This document shows, piece after piece, positions 46,642 through 55,881 of a stretch of 64,000 nucleotides of DNA. The DNA is taken from contig JABXKC010000001.1 in the NCBI GenBank assembly GCA_013375495.1, positions 62,001 through 126,000 of the forward strand, read 5' to 3'. Source of the DNA: Promethearchaeota archaeon (lineage in GTDB: Archaea > Asgardarchaeota > Lokiarchaeia > Sigynarchaeales > SOKP01). Positions within the stretch are counted from its first letter, which is position 1; the number at the start of each line of letters is the position of its first letter. The notes under the pieces are model-generated. The model did no database searches. It saw only the letters and a program-made list of their open reading frames with translations, and was not told where the DNA came from. The translations under genes and the position numbers were made by a program.

Positions 46642-47517
46642 TTAGAGCGTGTGTTGTATTTTTGGAAGCGCATTGATTAATATTTTAATAGCATTATTTA
46701 TCCCAGTTTCCATATCTGAGTGGATTTCGTTTGAGTTAAGTAGGTCATATTTAGGGTGTCCAGGCAAATCTGATACGGAAAGTATTGAGACAACTTTCAT
46801 ATTATATAACTTCGCTAATAAAAACAGAACTGAGCTTTCCATATCAATTGCCTCGATGTTAACTGTTTTTAGTGCTCTGATAAATTCAAAGGTTTCGCAA
46901 AATAATGCGTCTGTAGTCCACAGGTTTGATTCTCTAATTTTATTGGGATAATTCGCCCGAGTTTCTTTGACTAAAATCTCTCTTAAGATTTCATTTGGTT
47001 TAGAGATAAAAATGGTCTGAGGGGAAGCAATTAAATTTTGAGTTGTAAATAACGGATTTTGAATTGAATCTATACTGTTTAGCAAAGTTGGATTGGCTCT
47101 TAAGTATTCAGGGCTCGTTCCATCACCACAATAAGCTAATTTAGGTACTACTATATCACCAATATTTATCGCGTTAGTCTCTCCATAAATTCCACCGCAA
47201 AAATCTACCCTTACAACTATTTTTGCTTTGGATCGCTTCAAGCCTTCTAAGGTAAGTGCCGCGTTGGGACATCCTACTTGGGATCGGATAACACTTACTT
47301 TAATTCCGTTTAACATTCCATTGTATACTCTTCCATGTACTATTTTGTTTTGTAACTTACTCACTATTTTTTTCATAACAAATTTTACAGCGGGTAGGAT
47401 GACAATTTCGTTAATACTCGAAGATCCAGTTTCTAAAGTCATCCTAACTATTTTTTCGTCTACACTAATGAATTTCAAACCTAAATTTAGCATTTGACTT
47501 TTAATTTTATTTAACAT
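46642..47517 (-). CDS. Nucleoside phosphorylase (PNP/UDP family)
   Basis: The 291-residue protein has the phosphorylase fold motifs: GRVYNGMLNGIKVSVIRSQVG with GxPNAA, VVRVDFCGGIYGETNAINIGD, the substrate-specificity block TTDALFCETFEF, and IEAIDMESSVLFLLAKLYNM, in which AIDMESS is the nucleoside ribose-binding Glu/Met signature. It cleaves purine nucleosides or uridine with phosphate. Base specificity cannot be read reliably. It converges with the wHTH gene, 11 bp apart. Confidence 0.88.
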   Translation of the reverse strand: MLNKIKSQMLNLGLKFISVDEKIVRMTLETGSSSINEIVILPAVKFVMKKIVSKLQNKIVHGRVYNGMLNGIKVSVIRSQVGCPNAALTLEGLKRSKAKIVVRVDFCGGIYGETNAINIGDIVVPKLAYCGDGTSPEYLRANPTLLNSIDSIQNPLFTTQNLIASPQTIFISKPNEILREILVKETRANYPNKIRESNLWTTDALFCETFEFIRALKTVNIEAIDMESSVLFLLAKLYNMKVVSILSVSDLPGHPKYDLLNSNEIHSDMETGINNAIKILINALPKIQHTL

Positions 47518-47687
47518 TTCTATTTTCAGTTAAAGTTTGTAATGTTATCCTTATTATATTTTATAAGTACGTTCCTATTTATTGATGTACTTATAATTCT
47601 AAATAATAATTTTTAATATCTTAAATAAATACATTAACCTATAATTATAAACTACTTGGATACGAATAAACACCAAGGTACTCTGTG

Positions 47688-48977
47688 ATGACAAATCCAT
47701 ACATTATTGACAACAAAATTACGAACAAGTTTGTGGAAGCTTATACTAAAACAACATATCGTATAATAGGGAAGAATAAACATACTGCGATTAAACCATG
47801 TCATTGGTTAGAACAAAAATTAATGACGGGGAGAGAGAATAGAAATTGTTACAAGGGAGTTTTTGGAGTTCAAAGTCACAGATGTTTACAAAATACTCCT
47901 TCTCTGCCTTTTTGTAATCAACAATGTGTTTTCTGCTGGAGAGATATTGAACTTGGGAATTTAAGCAGACAATTTAGCGTTGAACCAGATGATCCCAGCT
48001 TTTTAGTTGACGAAATGATACGTCAACATCAAGATATTATAAAAAACCATTTACCATTAAGAAGATATCTTGAAAATTACGAAATTATGGTGGATCTTCT
48101 CACTTTTATGCTAAAAAATAAAGAGGATCATAATTTAAACTCACTTTCAAAAGGGCTTCATATTAGCAAAAATAAGATCGAGCGTGCATTAAATTTATTA
48201 AAAAATCAAGAGTTTCTTATACCCGCAGATAATTCTTTAAAGCGTTTTAAACTTGATAACGAAATTTCGTGCTGTATAGACTTACGAGATGAAATTGTTA
48301 AGTTACTCAATATTTCATTAACAACTCCAGACGAGATTATGCAAACGCATAGTGAAGCTCTGAATCCCAATCACGCGGCAATTTCTCTTGACGGTGAACC
48401 GTTCTTATATCCCAAATTAGATGGATTGGTTAAAGAGTTTCGTAATCGAAATATGACTTCTTTTATCGTGACTAACGGAACATTACCAGAAAGAATTGAA
48501 AACCTAAATTCATTGCCATCGCAACTCTATATCACGTTACCAGCACCAAATAACGATCTTTATAAAAAAATCTGTCGCCCGATGATTAAAAATGGGTGGG
48601 AGAAAATTTTAAAATCTTTAGGTTTAGTCGAAAGTTTAACTTGTAGAACTGTTGTAAGATTAACGGCCGTAAAAAATTTGAACTTAGCTGAAAACTACAT
48701 CGATGAATATGTTAAAATAATTGAGAAGGTAAACCCTAATTTTTTTGAAATTAAAGGATTTACACTTCAAGCTAGAGCACTAAACATTAAAGAAAGATTA
48801 AAAAGCGATAAACCAATTCAGCACTATTTTCCAACTTATGAAGAATTAGAAGCTTTAGCTTTCAAATTCCAGGAAATAGGAAATTTTCCCATAATTTATA
48901 AAAACAAGGCGAGTAGGGATTTCTTGTTTGCTATAAATTGGGATGAGAACAAAAACCCAGTTATAACAAACCCATGA
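47688..48977 (+). CDS. taw1: Taw1, tRNA 4-demethylwyosine synthase, with inserted winged-helix segment
   Basis: The radical SAM enzyme Taw1 makes the 4-demethylwyosine base in tRNA-Phe. Diagnostic features are NRNCYKGVFGVQSHRCLQ, the cluster motif CNQQCVFCW near residue 80, AAISLDGEPFLYP and TNGTLPERI. The start is ATG 47688 (GTG 47685 is next to it), after aaggta. Archaeal Taw1 is normally about 310-340 residues; this one is 429, because about 90 residues lie between DEMIRQHQDI and EALNPNHAAI, reading as a winged helix (SLSKGLHISKNKIERALNLL). The insertion is unusual and may bind tRNA or another protein. Confidence 0.93.
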   Translation: MTNPYIIDNKITNKFVEAYTKTTYRIIGKNKHTAIKPCHWLEQKLMTGRENRNCYKGVFGVQSHRCLQNTPSLPFCNQQCVFCWRDIELGNLSRQFSVEPDDPSFLVDEMIRQHQDIIKNHLPLRRYLENYEIMVDLLTFMLKNKEDHNLNSLSKGLHISKNKIERALNLLKNQEFLIPADNSLKRFKLDNEISCCIDLRDEIVKLLNISLTTPDEIMQTHSEALNPNHAAISLDGEPFLYPKLDGLVKEFRNRNMTSFIVTNGTLPERIENLNSLPSQLYITLPAPNNDLYKKICRPMIKNGWEKILKSLGLVESLTCRTVVRLTAVKNLNLAENYIDEYVKIIEKVNPNFFEIKGFTLQARALNIKERLKSDKPIQHYFPTYEELEALAFKFQEIGNFPIIYKNKASRDFLFAINWDENKNPVITNP

Positions 48978-48994
48978 TGATCTAAAAAGCGTTT

Positions 48995-49630
48995 TTAACC
49001 TGCCTTTTGAAGGGATAGATTTATAATTCGTTTCAATTTATCTAAATTTGTTTTTTTTATTGCCGAGAATTCTAAATAAGGTATTTCCTTATAACCTCTA
49101 ACTTCTTCTTCAGTTATTTGTACTAAGTTTAATCCATAATCCTTAGATGAATTGATCAATAACGATATTATTCTTTTCTTATCGAAAACTGAAACTTTAT
49201 CTATTTTATTTATAACAACAAGAAGAGGTATTTCAAATTCCGTTAGAAATTTAATTAGTTCAAAAGTTAGAGGAATTGTAGCATCGTTTTTCAAGTGATA
49301 TTTATTTAACTCATCTTCTATCCTTAAGAAATTCAGTACAACTAAACTAAAAAAATAATCATCATGGTGTTTTTCAATATGGATAACTAATTGTTTCTTT
49401 ATGTGTTCTTCTCTTCGGCGGCTAGAACTATTCATATACCCAAACCCAGGTAAATCTACGATTTTGTAGGGCATTTGAGGAAATTCAATAGATTTTATCA
49501 TGAGTGTACTTCCCGGTTGTTTACCTGCTTTACCCTTAAACTTTCTTGGACTTGGTAGTAATAATCTGGTTATCGAGCTTTTTCCAACATTTGAATTTCC
49601 GATAACAAGTAAGGAGGGTTTATATTTCAT
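48995..49630 (-). CDS. EngB/YihA-family GTPase
   Basis: G1 is GNSNVGKSS near residue 10, followed by GKQPGSTLMIK, G3 DLPGFGYMNSSSRR, G4 VINKIDKV and the final FSAIKKTN. GKQPGST and DLPGFGYM are typical of EngB, a GTPase linked to ribosome large-subunit assembly in bacteria with divergent archaeal members. Its length (211 aa) is usual. It converges with taw1. The archaeal role is not established. Confidence 0.9.
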   Translation of the reverse strand: MKYKPSLLVIGNSNVGKSSITRLLLPSPRKFKGKAGKQPGSTLMIKSIEFPQMPYKIVDLPGFGYMNSSSRRREEHIKKQLVIHIEKHHDDYFFSLVVLNFLRIEDELNKYHLKNDATIPLTFELIKFLTEFEIPLLVVINKIDKVSVFDKKRIISLLINSSKDYGLNLVQITEEEVRGYKEIPYLEFSAIKKTNLDKLKRIINLSLQKAG

Positions 49631-49782
49631 GATTTTGATTAATCTTATATAGCAATATAGATGATATCTGCTTATTAATTAAATATTTTTAATCTTATTA
49701 ACATTCATAGTTTTCTAAGCTAAGAAATTCTTATAATACGGTAAAAAAAAGAATTTAATAAATAAAAGAATAAAAAAAAATA

Positions 49783-50544
49783 TTATTGCATAAATATTTC
49801 ACGCATCCAACGTGGCAAGAGAAAACCTCCATAAAATGCAATTGAGCCTGAAATTAGTAGTATTCTCACAACTACAAGCATCACTGATAATAAAGGAATA
49901 GTTGGATCGGGAAAAATCGTTCCTATTAGAATAGATCTGGCTGTTTTCTCAAGCAAAGAGGCAATTGTGAAAGCGATAAATGCAAATTGAAGGAGTTTCC
50001 CTTTTAATCTTACTTCTTTATTTTCAGATCTTACGGATTTTCTAGCAAACTTAAAACCTGTTACAAATAATATCATGAATCCTATTAACAATAAAATTGT
50101 TAGGAAAATCCCCAAATCGGCACTAAATGGTCTTAATGAGTTAATAGCACCTATTAAATTAATATCCAAAAAGAAATAATAGAAAAACAGCCCTTCAAAG
50201 AAAACGCTAAAAATTACGATAAGCACTACAGCCATCTTTTGTTTCTTCTTATTGGTCATATCTGTGTAAGCAATAACCCAACAAATTAAAGCAACTGGAA
50301 AGAAAGCATTACCTATAACGAAATGCCACTCTGTACTAAGAGTCTGTTGAATAAATACGCTCATTAGGAACGAGGCTGCCTCTGGAAGCCAAAGAGTGGA
50401 CAACATAAGCCAACAAAGCCCTACTAATATATACAATCTATTCTTGTATTTGCCATATTTGGAAATGATTGTGAGTCCGATAACAAAGGAAATTAGAACA
50501 AAAACTAGACTAAGGCTTCCTTGTAAAATATCTACTATATCCAT
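49783..50544 (-). CDS. Seven-helix membrane protein of unknown function
   Basis: The 253-residue protein has about seven membrane helices (for example residues 7-27, 36-58, 72-92, 105-125, 140-165, 190-210 and 220-240) with no soluble domain. Conserved aromatic and polar positions such as WLPEAASFL and EWHFVIGNAFFP lie inside the bilayer. It is similar in layout to 7TM sensor modules, but no transmitter domain is attached. It stands alone between EngB and the acidic protein genes. Confidence 0.72.
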   Translation of the reverse strand: MDIVDILQGSLSLVFVLISFVIGLTIISKYGKYKNRLYILVGLCWLMLSTLWLPEAASFLMSVFIQQTLSTEWHFVIGNAFFPVALICWVIAYTDMTNKKKQKMAVVLIVIFSVFFEGLFFYYFFLDINLIGAINSLRPFSADLGIFLTILLLIGFMILFVTGFKFARKSVRSENKEVRLKGKLLQFAFIAFTIASLLEKTARSILIGTIFPDPTIPLLSVMLVVVRILLISGSIAFYGGFLLPRWMREIFMQ

Positions 50545-50662
50545 AATTAACCACTAATTTTTCTAATATTTTTTAAAATAAACGGTAATTAACTATCTTT
50601 TTAGAAATATATAAGTTTAATTATCTTGGTGGGTGTGCCAGTAACTTCACTATTTCAAGTTT

Positions 50663-51583
50663 TTATATTTGATCAAAAAATTCGTCATTGAGAAATTCCT
50701 TGTACATTTCTCTCTTTTCTTCCTCTTTTAGAATTGGTTTTGTGCTAATCGGTTCTCCCACTTCTTCTAAAATATCGCTTAACCCTTTTATTCCTACATT
50801 AATTTTAAATTTTCCTCCCCTTATGTATTTCACGACTTTTTTTTCATTTAGTGTTAGTCTTAGTATATAACCTAAACCAAAATAGAATTGATTTTCTGGA
50901 ATGGGATCAATAGGGCTTTTGCTTGTCACTTCCTTCAACATTTCGTAGAGTAATTCTTTGCTAGCAATATTATCCTCTGCTTGATATGTTAAATAATGAA
51001 GAACGTGATACCATATTTTATCGCGCTTATTTTTTATACGTTCGATAAATTTTTCGGGAGTAATTTTTTCTTTTCTAATTTCTTGTTTTCGTTCGAGGAG
51101 TTCTTGTTTTATTCGTTCCTCTAATTCTATGGATTCAACGCTGCTAGTAAGGTATTGAGTCATCTCAGTTTCAGTTGCTTGGCTTTCTTCTTGTTGTACA
51201 GTCTCTATGGCTTTCTGCATTTCCTGAAGTTCATCAAAATCAATATTTTCAATATCAGAGAAATCACTAATCATGGCTTCTTTTTGCATTAAATAATCTT
51301 CACGTTCAGTTGATTGAATGTCAGGTTTAAAGCTTTCATACCCGTTTGAAATTTCTTCTTTACTAATTTCTTCATTCTGTAATTTTTCCAGTTCTTTAAC
51401 CTTAGTAATAGCGTCTTGCATTTCTTGTAATTCTTCAAGGTCAAGATCCTCCAAATCAGAAAAATCGGTCTCGAGATTTTTCATATCTGAGATATATATG
51501 TCTAGGTCGTCTTGATCTGCTCTTGGTTCTTCTTTTTCCATATTAGTTTCTTCATCGGCTTGATTTTCTTGATCTTCGGACAT
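50663..51583 (-). CDS. Acidic protein with two tandem motifs and a C-terminal globular domain
   Basis: I use the ATG at 51583; an in-frame GTG at 51589 is nearby. The first 150 residues are very acidic and low in complexity. They contain two copies of a short motif, DFSDLEDLDLEELQEMQDAI and DFSDIENIDFDELQEMQKAI, about 65 residues apart, suggesting paired short linear interaction sites. The C-terminal part (from about 180) looks globular and may be winged-helix-like (KFIERIKNKRDKIWYHVLHY ... NQFYFGLGYILRLTLNEKKV). The gene is divergent from the Rab-like GTPase at 51723, so it may be its effector or regulator. Function unknown. Confidence 0.75.
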   Translation of the reverse strand: MSEDQENQADEETNMEKEEPRADQDDLDIYISDMKNLETDFSDLEDLDLEELQEMQDAITKVKELEKLQNEEISKEEISNGYESFKPDIQSTEREDYLMQKEAMISDFSDIENIDFDELQEMQKAIETVQQEESQATETEMTQYLTSSVESIELEERIKQELLERKQEIRKEKITPEKFIERIKNKRDKIWYHVLHYLTYQAEDNIASKELLYEMLKEVTSKSPIDPIPENQFYFGLGYILRLTLNEKKVVKYIRGGKFKINVGIKGLSDILEEVGEPISTKPILKEEEKREMYKEFLNDEFFDQI

Positions 51584-51722
51584 ATTCACATCGTAATTAT
51601 TCTCTTTAATTCATTTTAAAATTCCTTTAATATTAATAATAAATCTTTAATTCTTTAAATGTTAAGATTTGGACCAATTCCCATTGTTAAAAATATTTAA
51701 AGAAATTTTAACTATCAAGATT

Positions 51723-52286
51723 ATGTCAATAGTAGATAAAGAATATAAATTTAAAATTACTGTTGTTGGAGATCCCGCTGTCGGTAAAACGACATTAGTT
51801 AAGAAATATACAACGGGATCGTTTCAAAAAGACTATATCTCCACTTTGGGAGCTCAATTTTCAAATTATGAGGAAAAAATAGAAGGTAAGCAAGTCAAGC
51901 TATTTATATGGGATATTGCAGGACAGGAAACTTTTGAAGTAATGCGTCGCAAGTTTTATAATGGTAGTAGTGGAGCGATAATTGTGTTTTCCCATGCTCC
52001 CGAGGAATTAAATAGCTACAATCACAATGAAAAGTGGTTTAACGAACTTAAAAAATATTGCGGAGACATTCCAATAGCGCTATTTGGAAATAAAGTCGAT
52101 TTAATTAATGAAAACGATTTGATTTCTAATAAGGATAAAGTTAATTCAGATTTCAATGTTGGGAAATTTGTAAATGAACATGACATTATCGAATACTTTA
52201 AAACAAGTGCTTTGACAGGACAAGGAGTTATTGAAGCGTTCCAAAAGCTAGTTAGAAAGCTCTACTATAAAGTTTCTGAAGAATAA
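51723..52286 (+). CDS. Rab/Ras-like small GTPase
   Basis: The start is ATG 51723; an upstream in-frame TTG at 51669 would add an atypical hydrophobic extension. All G motifs are present: GDPAVGKTT (G1), STLGAQF in switch I, WDIAGQETFEVMR (G3 with Gln), GNKVDL (G4) and TSALTGQG (G5). The length (187 aa) matches a lone G domain without hypervariable tail or C-terminal Cys, so no prenyl anchor is expected. It should cycle GTP like eukaryotic Rab/Ras. Its neighbour across the divergent gap is the acidic protein with repeated motifs. Confidence 0.96.
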   Translation: MSIVDKEYKFKITVVGDPAVGKTTLVKKYTTGSFQKDYISTLGAQFSNYEEKIEGKQVKLFIWDIAGQETFEVMRRKFYNGSSGAIIVFSHAPEELNSYNHNEKWFNELKKYCGDIPIALFGNKVDLINENDLISNKDKVNSDFNVGKFVNEHDIIEYFKTSALTGQGVIEAFQKLVRKLYYKVSEE

Positions 52287-52317
52287 AAAATATGTAAAAA
52301 AATAATAATATAAAAAT

Positions 52318-54570
52318 CTAAGTCTTTTTGTATATAAACCGATCCCAACTTGAAGTATTAGGCAAGTGGTCTGGCATACCTTTACGTTTCCGAATTTCGA
52401 GGATAAGATCCTCTTCTAAACTATGAGGTACTTTTTCAAAACCAGAAAATTCGTATCCGAAAAACGCTCTACCTTGAGTAGAACCTCGAATATCGTCAGC
52501 TATTCCAATAGTTTCAGCTGCTGGAATTTCACCGTGAACTCTTACGTACTCTCCTTCTGGAACTACATTTGTAATTTTGCCACGTCGCCTGTTAATGATA
52601 GCATTTACCGGTCCCTCAGTCCCTTCTGGAGTTTTCACATCAATTTTCTGAATGGGTTCAAAAAGATGAGGTCCAGCGTCCAACATAGCTAATGACATTG
52701 CTGAAAAAGCCATACCAGCGATTTGACCATATGATGTATGCCTTGTATCTTCGTGAATTGTCATATCTGTGAAAACAACCTTAAATCCTGCTGCAGGCTC
52801 TTTCGCAAGAATGCATTCTCCAAGCCAATCCCTAAAAGCGGCTGTTAAATAAGATTTAACTTTATCAAATCGTTGTAATCCTGAGGTACCATTTACGAGT
52901 AAGCTTCCTTGGTATACATCAACGACCCTTCTAGCTTCCTTCGCGTCCCAACCAGCTTCTTCCCTTAAGACTGCTGCTCTATCTTTATCATGCATTAAAT
53001 CAGTTATTTTACCTGTTTCTATCAATTTTTCGGTTTTCTCATCTAAAGGTTCAATGTATAACAAAATGCGATTATGTGTGTTGGCTGATTTCGTATAGTA
53101 GTTTTTGCTTCTCTTGGTTATTTTTTCTCGATATACTATAATCGGCTCTCCAATATTAATTTCTACCTGATTGTTAATTCGTTTTGTTAATATCTCAATT
53201 TGAAGCGGATCAATCCCGCTTAATATAAATTCTCCAGACTCTTTATCTAAACGATACATCGCAGTCGGATCTGCTTGAAGCCACTTGTTTACTACTGTAG
53301 TCAATTTATCTATTTCTTGTGGATCTTGGGCTTTTATGCTTCTTGAAACAACGGGTTCACAAGCGTATTGAATTTTTTCAAATGTGGGTAATTGGTATGC
53401 TTCCTCTTTATCTTTTGGTACGTCACTTGAAGACATAAATGTCTCTCCAGAGGGACAAATAAATCCGTATAAGGCAAATAAATTACCTGCTGGAACTCGG
53501 GGTATATCTAAAAGATCTGTAATTTCCATAACACCTAATCGTTTTATTCGATTTGTACTCCTACTGTTTATCAAATAAACTGAATCAGTGTGATCGAACG
53601 TACCAGAAAAAACACGACCTATTAGAGTAGCTTGGTACCCTCTTCGTGGGTCTAAGAATATTTTTGTAATCATACCATAGAGAGGACCTTTAGGATCGCA
53701 CTTTTGAAGCGATTGTCCTAGTTTTGAGTCTAAATCGCCCCCCCATATGTGAGGGATCCTATATTTTGAAGCTTCTACCGGATTAGGTAAATGATCCACA
53801 ACCATCCTTAACATAGGCTCGTCAAGTGGAAGATTATCTCTTAGCCATTGAATATCGCCTTCTTTATATTTTGCGAATACATCTTGTGGCTTTAAACCTT
53901 TTTCCAATAAAATTTCATACGTAAATCCCCAGCCGTGCTTCGCTGAACCAACGGCAACGCTATTCTTTGCGAAATCGACGCCCCAACCCGATCCTTCGGG
54001 TCTAATCTTTTTGATTAATTCGTTTACCTGTCTTGATATTTTATCAATTTTCGCAAAAGTGTCTTGTGGACTTAACTTAAGTTCACTTATTAACCGATCT
54101 ACCTTATTAATAAATAGGACGGGTTTGCAGAACTCTTCACCAACAGATAATCGAATATTTGTCTCTGTTTGAGTCATAACTCCCTCTAAAGCATCAACAA
54201 GAATTATAGCACCATCGCTACCTCTAAGTGCACGCGATACCTCTCCGGTAAAAGAAATATGTCCAGGGGTATCGTTAATTTGAAGGATGTAAGGTTCGTC
54301 GTCATCAGGTTTTCTGGGGTCATTGAATGCTAGTAGAACAACACTCGTGAAAATTGTTATGCCTCTCGCTTGCTCCTCGTCATCTGAATCCGTCATCTGG
54401 AGCTGTCCAGCATCTTCTTCGCGCATCAACCCTGCTCTTCTTAGCAAGTAATCAGTTGCTGTCGTTTTCCCGTGGTCAATATGTGCTACAATAGAAAATA
54501 ACCGTTTCTTTTCATATGATCCGGCAGTAATTGCGTGTCCTATCTCGTCTTCGTTCTTTACCTTTACCAT
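52318..54570 (-). CDS. fusA: Translation elongation factor 2 (aEF-2), unusual diphthamide loop
   Basis: The 750-residue protein has EF-2 domains I-V: G1 AHIDHGKTT, G3 DTPGH and G4 NKVDRL in the N-terminal GTPase, with the C-terminal EF-G-like modules behind. The loop that carries the diphthamide His is normally LHxDAIHRGxGQ; here it is IHEDTRHTSYGQ (about 52725-52766), with the His in place but the flanking RG changed. Lokiarchaeal genomes are reported to lack the dph genes and to carry two EF-2 forms. A TATA-like ataatattata lies about 25 bp before the ATG, so the mRNA may have little or no leader. Confidence 0.96.
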   Translation of the reverse strand: MVKVKNEDEIGHAITAGSYEKKRLFSIVAHIDHGKTTATDYLLRRAGLMREEDAGQLQMTDSDDEEQARGITIFTSVVLLAFNDPRKPDDDEPYILQINDTPGHISFTGEVSRALRGSDGAIILVDALEGVMTQTETNIRLSVGEEFCKPVLFINKVDRLISELKLSPQDTFAKIDKISRQVNELIKKIRPEGSGWGVDFAKNSVAVGSAKHGWGFTYEILLEKGLKPQDVFAKYKEGDIQWLRDNLPLDEPMLRMVVDHLPNPVEASKYRIPHIWGGDLDSKLGQSLQKCDPKGPLYGMITKIFLDPRRGYQATLIGRVFSGTFDHTDSVYLINSRSTNRIKRLGVMEITDLLDIPRVPAGNLFALYGFICPSGETFMSSSDVPKDKEEAYQLPTFEKIQYACEPVVSRSIKAQDPQEIDKLTTVVNKWLQADPTAMYRLDKESGEFILSGIDPLQIEILTKRINNQVEINIGEPIIVYREKITKRSKNYYTKSANTHNRILLYIEPLDEKTEKLIETGKITDLMHDKDRAAVLREEAGWDAKEARRVVDVYQGSLLVNGTSGLQRFDKVKSYLTAAFRDWLGECILAKEPAAGFKVVFTDMTIHEDTRHTSYGQIAGMAFSAMSLAMLDAGPHLFEPIQKIDVKTPEGTEGPVNAIINRRRGKITNVVPEGEYVRVHGEIPAAETIGIADDIRGSTQGRAFFGYEFSGFEKVPHSLEEDLILEIRKRKGMPDHLPNTSSWDRFIYKKT

Positions 54571-54735
54571 AACTGTTTATCTCTTCTATATAATATTATT
54601 AGATAAAAGTGAGGAAAAGATAAAAAATTTACGATATTACTAGTCTTAGCTAGATCAGACTTAAGAATTTGAACTTGAACTTCTGATAGAACTAGTATAA
54701 TATAACTAGTAATAACTACTATGATCTTAGAAATT

Positions 54736-55353
54736 CTAGGATCGGAATTTTAAGAACCCTGTTTTTAAAAAGTATCTTACAATATCTGTAGCTTGCTCAC
54801 CCTTGTATATTGACTGTACCCGTAGTTCGTAATTCATACCTTTTTTATGATATGTCATATACTTATGAAGCCAAATATTCTCAACTAAATGGTTAAGTAA
54901 CCGTTTTTCGTCAGTAATTTTGTTATTGGAGGCACCAAAAGGAAGCCAGTTTATTAAATTCAGTTTCTCTATTATTTCAGGATCAGTAAACTTGGGTAAG
55001 AGATTTTCTAATATAGGTTTTAGTAATATCCTTCTTGCTGTCCCTAAACCGCTACCCCTATCGTCCTTAAAGAATTTTCTAAACCTATATTTTAGTTGTT
55101 GTTTATCGTTGAAAGCTACTAACTCTTCTACCATATCTTTATAACCATAACCCTTTAAAACAAGAGATTCAAAAATTTCCTTGAGAAATTTCTCCTGAAC
55201 ATCCCCCCAATCATTACAATCAGTCCACCATCTTTCACAACAATAGCTTGTTAATGTCTCTGTAGTAAACCTGTAATGTCCAGCCTTATAAGGTTTATCA
55301 CGATTATCCTCCCCCCCTAATGCTGCAGCTATATATTTTCTGTCATAACCCAT
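54736..55353 (-). CDS. Orphan protein, N-terminus probably truncated
   Basis: I do not recognise the family. The 205-residue product has Trp/Cys-rich YCCERWWTDCNDWGDVQEK and helical units IFESLVLKGYGYKDMVEELV and FRKFFKDDRGSGLGTARRIL that may be helix-turn-helix-like. The same frame stays open upstream of the ATG at 55353 for about 26 codons of plausible coding sequence (PPVFLFLKPVVEELIKMGYD) but has no start codon, so the present ATG may be internal to an older, longer gene. It is on the same strand as the remnant at 55479-55799 just upstream. Confidence 0.6.
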   Translation of the reverse strand: MGYDRKYIAAALGGEDNRDKPYKAGHYRFTTETLTSYCCERWWTDCNDWGDVQEKFLKEIFESLVLKGYGYKDMVEELVAFNDKQQLKYRFRKFFKDDRGSGLGTARRILLKPILENLLPKFTDPEIIEKLNLINWLPFGASNNKITDEKRLLNHLVENIWLHKYMTYHKKGMNYELRVQSIYKGEQATDIVRYFLKTGFLKFRS

Positions 55354-55478
55354 TTTAATTAATTCTTCTACTACAGGTTTTAAAAATAGGAATACTGGCG
55401 GTATACGATTTGCCTTTTGACATTTAAACTTCTATTAGGCTCGGTTAAAACCTTTGAAAAAGAGAAAAATAAGACTTT

Positions 55479-55799
55479 TCATGTAAAAGGTAAAACCATT
55501 TTTAACAATACGAATAGACATCTTTTACCTGACAGTGTTTTTACCTCCGTAATGTTTGATATATTAACAATTTTTAAATTATCGGGAATTTTATCTCTGA
55601 TAATATCTCTTAAGAAATCTTTAAAAAAAGAATAATCTCTAATAGTTTTTACCCATAGGAAGCCATCTTTCTCAAAAGAAAGAGGATTTTTCTTAATGAA
55701 TTTCTCGGAATGAACTTTATCTTTAATTGGGGGGCCTCTTCGCAGATAACTTTTTTCTATTTCAGGATTTTCACAAAAAATAGAGAGATTGTATTTACT
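55479..55799 (-). pseudogene. Start-less gene remnant sharing a segment with 60513-61500
   Basis: On the minus strand an open frame ending in TGA (55479-55481) encodes a continuous protein-like sequence: YNLSIFCENPEIEKSYLRRG, KKNPLSFEKDGFLWVKTIRD and IPDNLKIVNISNITEV. It has no ATG, GTG or TTG in frame at or above its conserved part. The 42 bp at 55756-55797 match 61428-61469 at 35 of 42 positions and encode the identical peptide YNLSIFCENPEI; the later FLWV also matches. It is probably a decayed paralogue of the 60.5-61.5 kb gene. It occupies most of the 528 bp gap between the genes at 54736 and 55882. Confidence 0.6.
55756..55797 (-). repeat. 42 bp coding repeat, copy 1 (partner at 61428)
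   Basis: Same-orientation copy of 61428-61469, 35 of 42 bases identical. It encodes YNLSIFCENPEI on the minus strand. The two copies bracket the AbiTii-like and LRR-Roc-COR genes. Confidence 0.65.
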
Positions 55800-55881
55800 A
55801 AGATTTATATATAAAAAAAAAGAGATTAATATATGGTTTGGAGTCTGAGAATTAGCCGATACGAATTTAGATGGTGATATT

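Noticed and set aside
54639..54710. Three actagt words upstream of EF-2
   Set aside because: actagt is self-complementary, and three copies with unequal spacing in AT-rich sequence are not convincing as an operator or attachment site.
55417..55635. 72-codon plus-strand ORF
   Set aside because: The opposite strand encodes the recognisable remnant with the YNLSIFCENPEI segment, so this frame is its shadow.
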